Shown in pieces: positions 47,615-58,824 of a stretch of 64,000 bases of DNA. The stretch's first letter is position 1, and each line of letters begins with the position of its first letter. The stretch spans positions 38,896,676 to 38,960,675 of the forward strand of contig CM049311.1 of assembly GCA_026874595.1 (NCBI GenBank), read 5' to 3'. Source of the DNA: Sipunculus nudus (taxonomy: Eukaryota; Annelida; Sipuncula; Golfingiida; Sipunculidae). Made by a program: the position numbers and the translations under genes. The notes under the pieces were generated by a model. The model had not been told where the DNA came from. It searched no databases and saw only the letters and a list, made by a program, of their open reading frames with translations.

Positions 47615-49115
47615 TGTAGACTGGTGTTTGCAGCTCTTTCTTATGTATATTTTATGTAAATTTGACAGTGTTTAGCCAGTCCATTATCAATGTAGACAGG
47701 TGTTTGTAGCTCTTTCTTATGTATATTTTATGTAAATCTGACAGTGTTTAGCCAGTCAATTATCAATGTAGACAGGTGTTTGTAGCTCTTTCTTATGTAT
47801 ATTTTATTTAAATCTGACAGTGTTTAGCCAGTCAATTATCAATGTAGACAGGCGTTTGTAGCTCTTTCTTATGTATATTTTATGTAAATCTGACAGTGTT
47901 TAGCCAGTCAGTTATCAATGTAGACAGGTGTTTGTAGCTCTTTCTTATGTATATGTCAAGGCCCAGATCATGATCTGGAAGATCTTAGATCTGTCCAGTC
48001 CAAATTGCGATCGCAGTTCAGGCCAGCCCAAACTGTGATTGCAATCCAGGCTGGCCAGATCTAAGATCTGTCCAGCCAAGATTGCGATCCTAAACTTGAC
48101 CAGCCCATATTGCGATCCATGCTTTTACTATCACAGGAGTGAAACATTGGATATTTTACAAACTCATTTGGTAATGCATGGTTCCATTTCCCCAAAATAA
48201 ATACATATTAATAAAAAAGTAAAGTCATTTTAAAGCAAAGTTCATATTATCATACTTATAAAACTGTGTTTCCATGGTATCAATCAGTCAGTTTATTCAA
48301 GCACATGGAAAGATCACAGGATTTCAGGCACTATGAATAGGTAACTAATTAATCAGACCAAATCCAATAATGAGTCGAACAGAACAGCTATAGGTAACAA
48401 ATATATAATACATACAATAAAGGTTTATAAAAATATATTGATTTTTTAAAAGATACATGATGGCTGAAAGTATAATATTTAGATGATAGCCTCAAGGTTA
48501 GGTCTATAATAATTACTTGGGATTGATGACATACATGGGCTTTGCATTTTAGCAACTGCATTTTTTTTTTCATTTTTTTTCCCTTTTCAGCAAGCAGCTT
48601 TTTTGCATGTACTTATTTGTATTTGTTATGGAGAAATGGTACCATGCAATAATAAATGAGTTGGTGAAACATCCCATGTTTCACTCCTGTGATAGGAAGG
48701 AGTGAAAAGTGCCTTTTTGTATTATATTTGTATTTACTGTGAGGAAATGGTACCATGCAATACCAAATGAGTTGGTAAAACATCCGATTGTTTCACTCCT
48801 TTGATAGTCAGAGCATGGATTGCAATATGGGCTGGTCAAGTTTAGGATTGCAATCTCAGCTGGACAGATCCAGCCTAGATTGCGATCCTGAAGCAAGAAA
48901 GACAGTTTCTCAATCTGGGCTGGACTAAACTGCGATGGCAATCTGGGCTGGATGGATCCAAGATCTGGCCAGCCTGGATTGCCATCCCTGTTTTGGCCAG
49001 CCTGAACTGTGATCGCTATTTGGGCTAGACAGATCTAAGATCTGTCCAGATCGCAATCTGGGCCTTGACATATATTTTATGTGAATTGACAGTGTTTAGC
49101 CAGTCTATTATCATT
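47615..49115 (+). repeat. 76-bp tandem repeat, 5 copies, last one split
   Basis: The unit is TGTAGACAGGTGTTTGTAGC, TCTTTCTTATGTATATTTTA, TGTAAATCTGACAGTG, TTTAGCCAGTCAATTATCAA, starting at about 47615, 47691, 47768, 47844 and 47920. The fifth is interrupted after ATGTATA and resumes with TATATTTTATGTGAA at 49071. Confidence 0.92.
47954..49070. mobile_element. Fold-back element F1 (1117 bp, TGTCA ends, TATA duplication)
   Basis: The ends are perfect inverses: TGTCAAGGCCCAGAT at 47954 and ATCTGGGCCTTGACA ending at 49070. Long inverted arms (about 250-330 bp) are built of short units around GATTGCGATCC, AGATCTGTCCAG and CCAGCC. The arms continue inward through GAGTGAAACAT/ATGTTTCACTC, and the right arm holds two copies of that inner part (about 48600-48700 and 48730-48820). 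TATA flanks both sides (47950-47953 and 49071-49074). The intact neighbouring 76-bp copies show the empty site directly. It has no coding frame. Confidence 0.85.
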
Positions 49116-49309
49116 TTATTTAACTTAAAGTCTTTTGTAACAAGCATATTTATGTTCAATGAAGGCCTTAAGTATCTGTCTTCCCTAGCTAATAAATATG
49201 GATGTTTCATTTAGGCTCCCTTTCTGTATATATTAATGGTCAGTTGCTGGAAACAACATACATTAGTAGTCAACAGCCAGGCACAAATTATCCATTGTAA
49301 TTAACAGCC

Positions 49310-49565
49310 AGCAACAAAACGAAAGCCATGTGTGAATAAAAGTCAACAACAGTTTGTAGCATCATTATGAATAGCAGAGAAATACTGCGACTTCTAATAA
49401 CAAAACAGTCATCAACAATTTGTAGCATCATTATGATTAGCAGAGAAACACTGCGTCTACAAATAATAAAAAAAAACAACAACAATTTGTAGCATCATTA
49501 TGATTAGCTGAGAAACACTGCGTCTACAGAATCATTATGATTAGCAGAGAAACACTGCTTCTACA
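49310..49565 (+). repeat. About 60-75-bp tandem repeat, 4 copies
   Basis: Copies share AATTTGTAGCATCATTATGA, TTAGCAGAGAAACACTGCG and TCTACAAAT, with a variable A-rich joint. Confidence 0.85.
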
Positions 49566-49604
49566 AATTTTCCAACAGTTTAAATGCCTATTGACACTTT
49601 TAAT

Positions 49605-49745
49605 ATCCTGACTGAATAATATCCTAACTGAATAATATCCTGACTGAATAATATTCTGACTGAATAATATCCTGACTGAATAATATCCTGACTTAATAAT
49701 ATCCTGACTTAATAATATCCTGAATTAATAATATCCTGACTGAAT
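49605..49745 (+). repeat. 16-bp minisatellite, about 9 copies
   Basis: The unit is AATAATATCCTGACTG with rare substitutions (TAACTG, TTCTGACTG, TGACTT). Confidence 0.92.
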
Positions 49746-49749
49746 TTAT

Positions 49750-50580
49750 GTATAAAAATGCAAACATAAAAGACTTAGTTTGTGTTTTTATTGTGTGAGT
49801 TTGACTGAACTCTTTAGCTTTTCAGGTAATGCTATCAAAGTTTCTGTATGATTTAAGTGCATGGGCTGAGGATTACAAATATCTGCCTGTTTCTTGGCAC
49901 AGATGGTCCAGGTCAATGTGTCTCAGATCATACAGGTCATGTGACCTCTTGAGGACTATCAGTGTACCCAGGATATTACCCTTTTCACCATCTGCAGACA
50001 GGTTCAAAATGAGGCAGACGCACTAATGATGGTTTTAGCTTTTACTGCTTTTAGTATTAATAGTCCCAGAACTAATGGTGAGATGTCCATCAGATCCTCT
50101 TCTGGGGAGGTCTGCTGGTCCTGTGAACAGAGAGTATGGACTGAATCACCCCTGAACAAATCTCCCTAGATCAAAATCCTGTCGCGGCAAACATCTCCCC
50201 ACCATCTCCGTCAGAATGTGAAGACTGGCTGGGGATGATGGGTATTGTAAAATTACTAGACCCTGAGGCTTAATGTTTTCCAACTGAAGTATCATCTGCA
50301 GCAAAAAAGAGCAAATGGTAAATTTTAAGTAGCTCTCAAAGGTTTATAACGATAGGACATATTGGTATATACCGGTATTGTATTTTTTTACTCATACAGG
50401 AATTTGTAATTGTTATAACCTGAAACCGTGAGATTCCTAAATCTCTCAGGACTTGGGTCTTGCTCCCTACCAGAATATTTTGAAACTAATGATAAAGTTG
50501 TGCTACTTGGATTTTGTATAATGAAGCATTATTCTAAACATGCTGTATAGTTTATGTATACTTCTTAAAATAAAATCAAT
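49750..50580. other. Intronic sequence, no feature
   Basis: A frame at 49829-50026 follows a TTTTCAG, but it has no matching donor and no recognisable residues. Confidence 0.5.
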
Positions 50581-50587
50581 CATTTAA

Positions 50588-51041
50588 AGGGGCCCAATAA
50601 AAAATCTGACCTTTACAAACTAAAGGTAATCCCTTTGATCTTTCATAAAAATAGGCCAGAAAACGTGGATATCACCGCACACGCGTTGCTTGTTTTGTTT
50701 ATATCAATATGTTTATAATATGTGGGGGTCTGCCAAAATAAACAAAACAAACTCAACATGGGCATCTGGGAGCAAGTCAGATAAGCCAGAGCTATACAAA
50801 TGGTGTTTTGCAACAAGTAATCTTTCTACCTCTGCATATATGCAACCTACCACATGTTTTTCCCGTTTGTCAACATTGCTGTATTTACAAACATGTTGTT
50901 GACAAACAAGTTTACACATTCTTCACAAAGGGCTTATAAGAACTTCTTGCAGCCAAAATTACCCTTTGATCATTTATATATACACAAAGGAAGCCATAAA
51001 TCTCATAAATCCTCTTTTAAAAGGTAGGTGATTTGGCACCT
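50588..51041. mobile_element. TTAA-type MITE (454 bp)
   Basis: The edges ATTTAAAGGGGCC (50582-50594) and GGCACCTTTAAAT (51035-51047) are inverse with one mismatch and contain TTAA at 50584-50587 and 51042-51045. This fits a piggyBac-like target, though a longer TIR that includes ATTTAAA is equally possible. The body matches 28090-28490. Confidence 0.65.
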
Positions 51042-51344
51042 TTAAATTAAAACACAAAATAGTGACATATAGGAAAACATTATTTCAACAAGTCAGGTTT
51101 TTTGCATGTCTAAGGTGAATATTAATTCTGCATAATTCTACATTATTGGTCGAACAGCCAAATGTTTTTGACAATCAACTGGTCTAATAGCAAGCCAATT
51201 GGTCCAACCATGTGCCACTAGACCAACGGGCTGTCAGATTTTTGTCTGTCTGCCTCTCAGTCCATCATACTCTTTCGCATTAATTACAAAGATCTGTTAG
51301 AGATACTTCTCAGAAAAGTGTTGTTGTACCAATACCAAAGTCAG

Positions 51345-51715
51345 ACAAGTAGGCTGTTGAAGTCAGAGTAGTGGGCTGTTGAAATCAGGCTGTTGAAGTC
51401 AGACCAGTAGGCTGTTGAAGTCAGACCAGTAGGCTGTTGAAGTCAAGAGTAGTAGGCTGTTGAAGTCAGAGTAGTGGGCTCTTGAAATCAGGCTGTTGAA
51501 GTCAGACCAGTAGGCTGTTGAAGTCAGACCAGTAGGCTGTTGAAGTCAGAGTAGTAGGCTGTTGAAGTCAGAGTAGTAGGGTGTTTAAGTCAGACCAGTA
51601 GGCTGTTGCAGTTAGAACAGTAGGCTGTTGAAGTCAGACCAGTAGGATGTTGAAGACAGAGTAGCAGACCAGAAGGCTGTTGAAGTCAGACCATTAGGCT
51701 TTTGAGCTACAGGTC
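51345..51715 (+). repeat. 22-bp minisatellite, about 16 copies
   Basis: The unit is GTAGGCTGTTGAAGTCAGAC with CA or AGTA joints. Variants include GTGGGCT and AAATCAGG. Confidence 0.92.
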
Positions 51716-51942
51716 ATAAGTCTAAAGTTACTTGTATCTGATATGTTACAGAGTATGGTGTCGACTGTATGTTGTTGAATTATGAAAAATCTGTATAAAT
51801 GACATTAGATATCCACTTATTACTCCAAATACTTTATTTATATATAATGATAAAAAATGATTGTTTAAATGTTACCTTTGCATAACCAAATTATAAACTC
51901 CATAAAATTTATCAGGTTGGAGAAGATGTTGTTTTCATTTTT

Positions 51943-52887
51943 AGCCCTCAGCCCTTAGGCTGATGGGCTATTGTCGTTACCCAAGCTGTCCATCCGTCCG
52001 TCCAGCGCCCGTTAACTTTTACCCTGTGAGCGGGATATCTGGAAAAGGATTCACCGTCAGCATTTTATTTCCTCGGTAAAGATGCATATCGACAAAATCT
52101 CGGTCAAGTTCAAAGATGGGTGACCCTGACCTATTTTTCTACATTTTAGAGCTGATTATAGAAAAACACTTAAATGCTTATTACTCAGGAACCATTTGGT
52201 GGATTTTCACAAAACTTACTATGATTATTGGGACTAATAGTCTTTACCTGCTACACAAGTTTGGTGGCGCCACCTACAATTTCTTATTTTTAATGAATTT
52301 TTATTGGATTTTTCAACTTTGGGCTTGTGAGTGGGATATCTCTAAAAGCATTCACCGTAGGAATTTAATTTTTTCGGTGAAGATGTATATTGACAAAATC
52401 TCGGTCAAGTTCAAAGATGGGTGACCTTGACCTATTTTTCAACGTTTTAGAGCTGATTATAGAAAAAACATTTAGAAGCTTATTTCTCAGGAACCATTGG
52501 GTGGATTTTCACAATAATTACTATGGTCATAGGGACTGATGGTCTGTAACTGCTGCACAAGTTTGGGGGCGCCACCTACAATTTCTGATTTTTAATGAAT
52601 TTTTCTTGGATATTTCAACTTTGGCCTTGTGAGCAGGATATCTCTAAAAGGATTCACAATAGGAATTTTATTTCTTTGGTGAAGATGTATATCGAGAAAA
52701 TCTCGGTCAAGTTCGAAGATGGGTGACCTTGACCTACTTTTCAAGGTCACAGAGCTTATAATAGAATAAAACTTAGAAGCTTATTTTTCAGGAAGCATTT
52801 GGTGGATTGTGATGATTGTTACTGTTACCACCTTTAAACACTGTTCTTTTGGCTGAGGGCTTTTTTCAGCTTCTGCTGATATTCTAG
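51943..52887 (+). mobile_element. Helitron-like element with three internal repeats
   Basis: Perfect 11-bp subterminal inverted repeats are present: AGCCCTCAGCC at 51943-51953 and GGCTGAGGGCT at 52851-52861. A CAGCTTCTGCTG hairpin (52867-52878) precedes ATATTCTAG (end 52887) and a following T, which is the canonical Helitron 3' pattern. CCGTCCGTCC follows the left end. Units of about 305 bp repeat GTGAGCGGGATATCT and CTCGGTCAAGTTC (about 52025, 52328, 52630), with GGTGGCGCCACCTACAAT at 52262. It has no coding capacity. Confidence 0.68.
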
Positions 52888-53339
52888 TTATGGTAGGAGT
52901 AATTACGAATATCACCTAGATATATTTGTAATATAAAACATGCATGATAATATTTTATGGGGTGGCCCATAATAGTGACTGTACCAATTAGTGTAGTCAA
53001 TGGCAAGAGATGTTTTGAATATAAATAATTTTCACTTTTACAGGAAGCTTGTTTTGATATGGCCTTAGTTAAATGATAGAATATTATGAATACCATTATA
53101 GATCTGAATAGCAGTTAAAGTTAGATTTTTCGAACTCATGTTTCCTCAAGTTCATATTCACAGAATACAGCCCCGCACATTAGCACATCTGATTTTAGCA
53201 CCTATATAATAATTCCTTTATATGTCATGTTCACCCGATTTTCCATGATATTTCTTTCCAATCTTATATGAGAAACCATTTGCAGCAGATATAAGAAGAC
53301 AGCAAATTGTAATTTTTCTTATAGTAAATACTTTATATA
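52888..53339. other. AT-rich intronic sequence, no feature
   Basis: Nothing supportable was seen. Confidence 0.6.
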
Positions 53340-55270
53340 TGTCACAGGACAAACTCCGATCCAGTAGAATCGTCGATCCTACTAGGACAAAGTCCAATTG
53401 GACTTTCTACTAGGAGGAACTCTGATCAGACTTTCTACTAGTACTATCGGCCATTCTACTAGGACAAACTCTGATCATAGCCTCTACTAGGACAAACTCC
53501 GATCAACCAGATACCACAACATAATTAGACTTTCTACTAATAGAATCGGCGATTCTACTAGGACAAACTCTGATCGTGGTCTCTACTCGGACAAACTCCA
53601 CTCGTGGTCCCTACTAGGACAAACTCCAATCATATATAAATGTACTAGTTGGATCAGAGCTTCTACTAGGACAAACTACGATTGTAGTCTCTACTAGGAC
53701 AAACTTACCATAATGGTCTAATTTCTTAAATCTGAGATTATGAATAATCAAACACAGTAATATGGTAACCAAATGTTTTATTTATGATTATACACAATAT
53801 GACTTTCTAAAAGACTAGAGTATAACATGATTGTTTTATACAATATACAGGACAACGGTTGTTTATTTGGTTTTTAATGTGGGGTTATACACTGGTTTAT
53901 GGTAATGGTTGACATGTTAGGTTTTTTTTTTTGTAAAACCATTATATTAATTCATTGTTTTATGTACTCTACTTCTAGATATCTTGTTATTACACTGTAT
54001 TATATATGATTGCTCCTTATAGTGTACAGGGGAAATAAAGATCGGTCATCTGTATGTACTGGTATAAAGTAAGTTTGTGTATAAAGTCAGAAAATTAAAA
54101 CTAATGATAGTGATATTTATAAATATAAATAATGGAGTATCTAGAATTCAAGGTGTATGAGACAGCTAGGCATCAACCTATCAATTGTCAATAAGGTCAG
54201 CTAGGCCTTCATTGTTTTGAGATCTAAGGACTTAAATTTGTACAGGTATGTTCAGTGAACCAAGCTAGGCAGAGTACACAACCATTTTTTTTCATATCTA
54301 AGGACTTGAGTTTGTACAAGAATGTAGGCAGAGTATACAATAAGTTTGATGTATATATTCCAATTTTTCTCTGTGATTTTAGGACAGGATGGGAATGAAA
54401 TATTTTAGATCTATCCTTAAATCAAGGAATTTTACATATATACAAGTAGATAAACAGTTGTGCTTATATGTGCTTGTGCTTTTATTTGTATTTTTTAGAA
54501 TATAAACTTGTATGAATTGTACTTTACCAAAGAATGTGTATTTCTGAGAATCAAAGTTCTATTTGAAAATACCTACATTCTGTATCAGTGGTTAAATTGA
54601 TAAACATAAGTACAGGTGGATATATATTGCTTTTTTTTGCTGTGAATTTAAGACAGGATGTGAATGAAATATTTTATATCAATATTAATGAATTATACAT
54701 ATAATTGTGCTAACATGTGCTCGAGCTTATATTTGTAATTTTTTTATAAAATAAAATTGTTTGAGTATGTTTGAATGAAACATTTATATGTATATCTGTG
54801 ACTTGTATATATAATCAAAGGATATTGTGTTTTATCATATGTGCTTGTATTTATTTTTCTTTTTTTTCAAATACATAAATAAAACATTTGGTTAAAATAT
54901 TACTGTGTTTTATTCATTTTTAATCTCAGGTTTCAGAAATTAGGTAAATTATGGTAAGTTTCTCCTTGTAGAGACTACAATTGGAGTTTGTCCTAGTAGA
55001 CACTACGATCAGAGTTTGTCCTAGTAGAGACTACGATCGGAGTTTGTCCTAGTAGAATCGCAGATTCTACTAGTAGAAAGTCTAATTATGTTGTGGTCTC
55101 TGGTTGATCGGAGTTTGTCCTAGTAGAGGCTATGATTGGAGTTCGTCCTAGTAGAATCGCTGGTCCTACTAGTAGAAAGTCTGTTTAGAGTTTCTCCTAG
55201 TAGAAAGTCTGATTGGACTTTGTCCTAGTAGGATCGACGATTCTACTGGATCGGAGTTTGTCCTGTGACA
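53340..55270. mobile_element. Fold-back element F2 (1931 bp, TGTCA ends, TATA duplication)
   Basis: The termini TGTCACAGGACAAACTCCG and CGGAGTTTGTCCTGTGACA are perfect inverses. The left arm (53340-53713, ending AAACTTACCATAA) and right arm (54949-55270, starting TTATGGTAAGTTT) are each made of about ten degenerate units of AGGACAAACTCCGATC with CTACTAG and GAATCG spacers. The core of about 1.2 kb is AT-rich and has no gene; it contains a two-copy repeat of GACAGGATGKGAATGAAATA (about 54382 and 54650). TATA flanks both ends (53336-53339 and 55271-55274). Confidence 0.85.
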
Positions 55271-56330
55271 TATATATACTAAATTTCATAAACTGGTTAT
55301 TGATATAATTAACCAGATTGAAATGCAAAAGAATATTTTACTTAGAGACCTCTTGTCTTAAGATAATATATGCCAACATGAATATCTTTCATGGCTTTGT
55401 GCTATACATTTTTTAACTGATGATCTAGTGACGTCACAGTGACCATGCAAAATATTTCCTGAGTACAATTATAAAAATTTCCTAATGATGGTGTTACTTC
55501 TCATGACGGTGTTGTGATCTTGGCTTTGGATGTCCAAAGAAATGTTTTGCATAAATTTCAATAGCATTAGTTTCTCTGCAGCTAGTAACACATATTTGTA
55601 GCTCGATCTACTTTGGACACAAAAATATAAAATGTTTACTAGTGTGGTTTGCCTGTTTATGATTCACCAGGAAAAAATTTGCTGGACAGAGGGAGGTGAT
55701 GGAACAGACCTTACATTTCTAAAATGTATTAATTAAACAGGTGGACTTATTCCTTGAGTCAGCTTTTAGACCTAAAAATTACCCACATTCAGACTGATGA
55801 GGATTTATTTTAGTGTCTGTCATGTTTCAATGAAGGTGCTACTTTATTCCCAGACATGTATTCATAATACCATATTTTTATGTAAATATTTCATGATGCA
55901 GACAGGTCTATATATAACGACACTCACTGCCACACTGTGGTCTGTAATATGAAATACAAAGGATACAGTCACATAATACATGTCACAGCATGACTGTCAG
56001 GCCCGCAGTTAATGGCCAATTGACATTTTACTAGAGGGCTTGACATTTTACAAAATGTTCATTCTGCAGTGGAACTTTAATGAAGTGGCAACTGTCATCA
56101 CATCATGGTCATTGATTAAATTCTGTATGAATATGCTCTCTTAATTTAAGGAATGTATTCACATACCAAGTTTGTCAAATATACACAAAATTTATTTTTA
56201 TTTAAATAATATGGTATCTGCCAATGCTTACCAGTAGTTCTAAAACTGTTTGCTTACTCCTTTACTCAAGAGATAAAAAGCTTGCACTGGGTTGTCAGTA
56301 TAATTTGTGTTAGGAATTGGTTTTTATACC
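55271..56330. other. AT-rich intronic sequence, no feature
   Basis: Nothing supportable was seen. Confidence 0.6.
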
Positions 56331-56589
56331 GAAATCAGTGATTGAAAAATAAAAACGACTGATGATCAATTATAAATCAATTATTTTATGTACTTTCTAT
56401 ATTATATATATAGAATCTGCTGTGTACTAATATCTTAAATATTGTCCCAAGTAAATACTGACATGTACATCAGTACTGTTCATAACTATTTGATCAATCC
56501 AATCGCATACAAGGTAGACCTGCCCCATGGACGATTGTATCTGCACAACTTGAAGTTGAAGGTTCTATTGTGATGCTGTGCATTAGTTA

Positions 56590-57606
56590 CAGACTAAAAC
56601 CCGGATGTCGGAAGTCAAATGTTGGATGCCAAGCCGGAAGTCAATCTCGGATACCATATATAAACCAGCAAACAGAGAAATCAGAACATATTTGTGTTTT
56701 CGGTGTAGTATTATATAACATTTGTAAAGTACTTTGTTCTCTAAATTTACCATTTTCTCGGTATTTAAAAGTAAAATTAGTATTAAAAAATCTTTGGCAT
56801 TATTAATTATTTATGAGATACTCTGGCCTGGAAAATGTAATTTCAATTCATAGACAATTATTTTCATTATTTAATACATTTTGAATATACCAGATGAGCG
56901 GAATTTCATAATTTTAATACATTAAATTAGTATAATGAAATTGTAAAATTTTCCCATTATTTGATACATCCCAAAATCAAGGTACCACCAGTTTGTACTA
57001 TTAATGGTTGTAAATCTTACACTTCTAAGATTCCCTCTGCTCATATCCCAGGAAATAAGTCAAACATTAAACGGAATAGTTAGTGCATCTGTGTAATTTA
57101 TCATGTAGAAATTATATGGATAAAAAAGCAAAGCTTTTATATATACATTTAATTGCATCTTATGTAAGCTTTTATTATATTAACACTTATAAGAATAATT
57201 ATCATCTCAAATATCTGGGTTTCATGGACAAGGAAGAATAACAAAAATATTTAATTATCTACAATTTAAAAACATATATGTCCTGGGCCCAGAATATGTA
57301 ACAGATATTCATTAGAAAAAAATATCCAACAATATTTATTAATATAATATCCAATAATATAGAAACAAAATGATGTAAATCATATAATATAATTACATTT
57401 TTATTCTAAATAGATAGAACGTTGAGTGGATGGCATATTAATACGTGTTTGAGCACATTTATACACAATCAAACATAATATACTGTGGTACACTGAAAAT
57501 ACTAAGATATGTTTGATTCCTCTTTTTGCTTGAGCAATTTAGTGAGGCATCCCATTTTGATCTGACTTGACATCTGATTTGGCATCCAACATCTGGTTTC
57601 AGTCTG
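56590..57606. mobile_element. Tc1/mariner-type MITE (about 1.0 kb, TA target)
   Basis: The left CAGACTAAAACCCGGATGTC and the reverse complement of the right end, CAGACTGAAACCAGATGTTG, match, and both sides carry ATGTTGGATGCCAA further in. TA flanks both ends (56588-56589 and 57607-57608). It sits between two segments (about 56335-56420 and 57660-57780) related to the 2378-2480 repeat, so it may be nested in an older element. There is no transposase frame. Confidence 0.7.
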
Positions 57607-57779
57607 TACAGATTGTACCTGTTCTTTACTTTGTGTTCGTATCTCTATGACAAGATCAAATTCTTTGCATACGCATTCATAATAATTTTAATCAATTATG
57701 CATTAATGCAATCGATTAATTAATTAATTTTGAATAAAAAGACCAGTCATCAAATTAAATGATTAATTGGCACACCACT

Positions 57780-58665
57780 TGTGGTCAGTGCTTAAAACAT
57801 AAACATACAGGGCAAGTACCTGATGACCCTACCATACTACTTCATAAATAAATATTTCTCAAGCTTCCAAATGGTATTTCTTCTGTTTTCTATTTTCTTC
57901 ATAATAATTCTCCTTGTTTGGGAGTTTGTGTTGATATTCTGCTTGGTGCCAAGCTGTAACAGGTTCCATGATTGACAGCTTTGATGTGCAGGCTGTAGGT
58001 AATGTTAGAACACCATTATATTTTTTTTATTGGTTAGCTCATTCACATTTTCACTTGTTAAAGTGACTGCAGTCATGATTCAGAGAAGGTCCTATCAGCC
58101 TGATTTGAATCCCAGGCATGTTGAATTTTGTATTCATGGCTACATTAAACCAAAATCATTTATGAATCATCATCATAGTTTCCTCATATACCAAACCAGA
58201 TTCGCGTAAACTGTGACTGCAGTTCCAGGCCAGTCAGCCCTCAGAGACTCTGTCTTCTAAGAGTTTTATCTAGATTACCATTCTGCTTTATTCATTTTCC
58301 TATGTCTATTCCTTTGATTATGCAACCTAAACTTACATAGATAACTCATTTGTTTGATAATTAATAAAATTAGGACAACAAATACTTTGATACAGAGTTT
58401 GGCTATGGTCAATCCTAGCTAGAATGCTTGCCTGCTGGCCATATGTTTTTACTATGAAGTCATTGATACTTTAGGTGTACCAATTTTTTGCATGAAATTT
58501 CACATTTCTTACAAGAATTCTATGAGTAGAACCTCTGGAAAATAATCTAGGAAAATACACAGGGGCCTGTTGCAATATGAACATTAATGTTATGTATCAA
58601 GTTGGCTCTGTTTGACACAAAAGTACATTTGAAAAAGTAAACTTCATGGTCTTTAGCCAAAGAAG
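57780..58665. other. Intronic sequence, no clear feature
   Basis: CCTGATTTGAATCCCAGG at about 58099-58116 resembles a tRNA B-box and may be a decayed SINE head. Otherwise the stretch is featureless. Confidence 0.45.
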
Positions 58666-58669
58666 CTTG

Positions 58670-58705
58670 TTTTCTTGTTTCAGATGAAACTAGACAGGTG
58701 CATTT
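58670..58705 (+). promoter_or_regulatory. Duplicate 3' splice site upstream of the TULP4 exon
   Basis: TTTTCTTGTTTCAG at 58670-58683 is identical to the acceptor ending at 58810. The following ATGAAACTAGACAGGTGCAT resembles CTGACACTGGAAAGATGCAT at the start of the exon. Preceding bases also align (GAAAAAGTAAACTTCATGGTC with GGAAAAAGCAAATGTTCCTGG). The offset is 127 bp. The frame after this copy closes quickly, so it is a non-coding, possibly decoy, site. Confidence 0.7.
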
Positions 58706-58810
58706 AAAATATTGAAATTTGAAGTAAACTAAATCATTTATCTCCTTTAAACGTACAGGAAAAAGCAAATGTTCCTGGCCCAAAATTTAATATTACTTTT
58801 CTTGTTTCAG

Positions 58811-58824
58811 CTGACACTGGAAAG
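58811..58824 (+). other. 5'-untranslated leader portion of the coding exon
   Basis: Fourteen bases (CTGACACTGGAAAG) lie between the acceptor AG at 58809-58810 and the start codon. The -3 base of the start is A, a favourable context. A TGA (58812-58814) lies in another frame and could terminate an upstream ORF. Confidence 0.6.

Larger units (their letters stand above)
3297..58810 (+). other. Putative first intron of the TULP4-like gene (about 55.5 kb)
   Basis: It is bounded by GTGAGT at 3297 and a pyrimidine-rich acceptor ending in AG at 58810. No other convincing exon was found on either strand across this span. It is filled with transposons and tandem repeats, annotated separately. The assignment depends on the candidate exon at 2930-3296 belonging to the same transcript. 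Confidence 0.4.

Noticed and set aside
49829-50026. 65-codon frame after a TTTTCAG acceptor-like site
   Set aside because: There is no donor and no recognised residues; acceptor-like sites are frequent in this AT- and T-rich intron.
58099-58116. tRNA-derived SINE
   Set aside because: Only a B-box-like GATTTGAATCCC is visible; there is no clear A-box, tail or flanking duplication.
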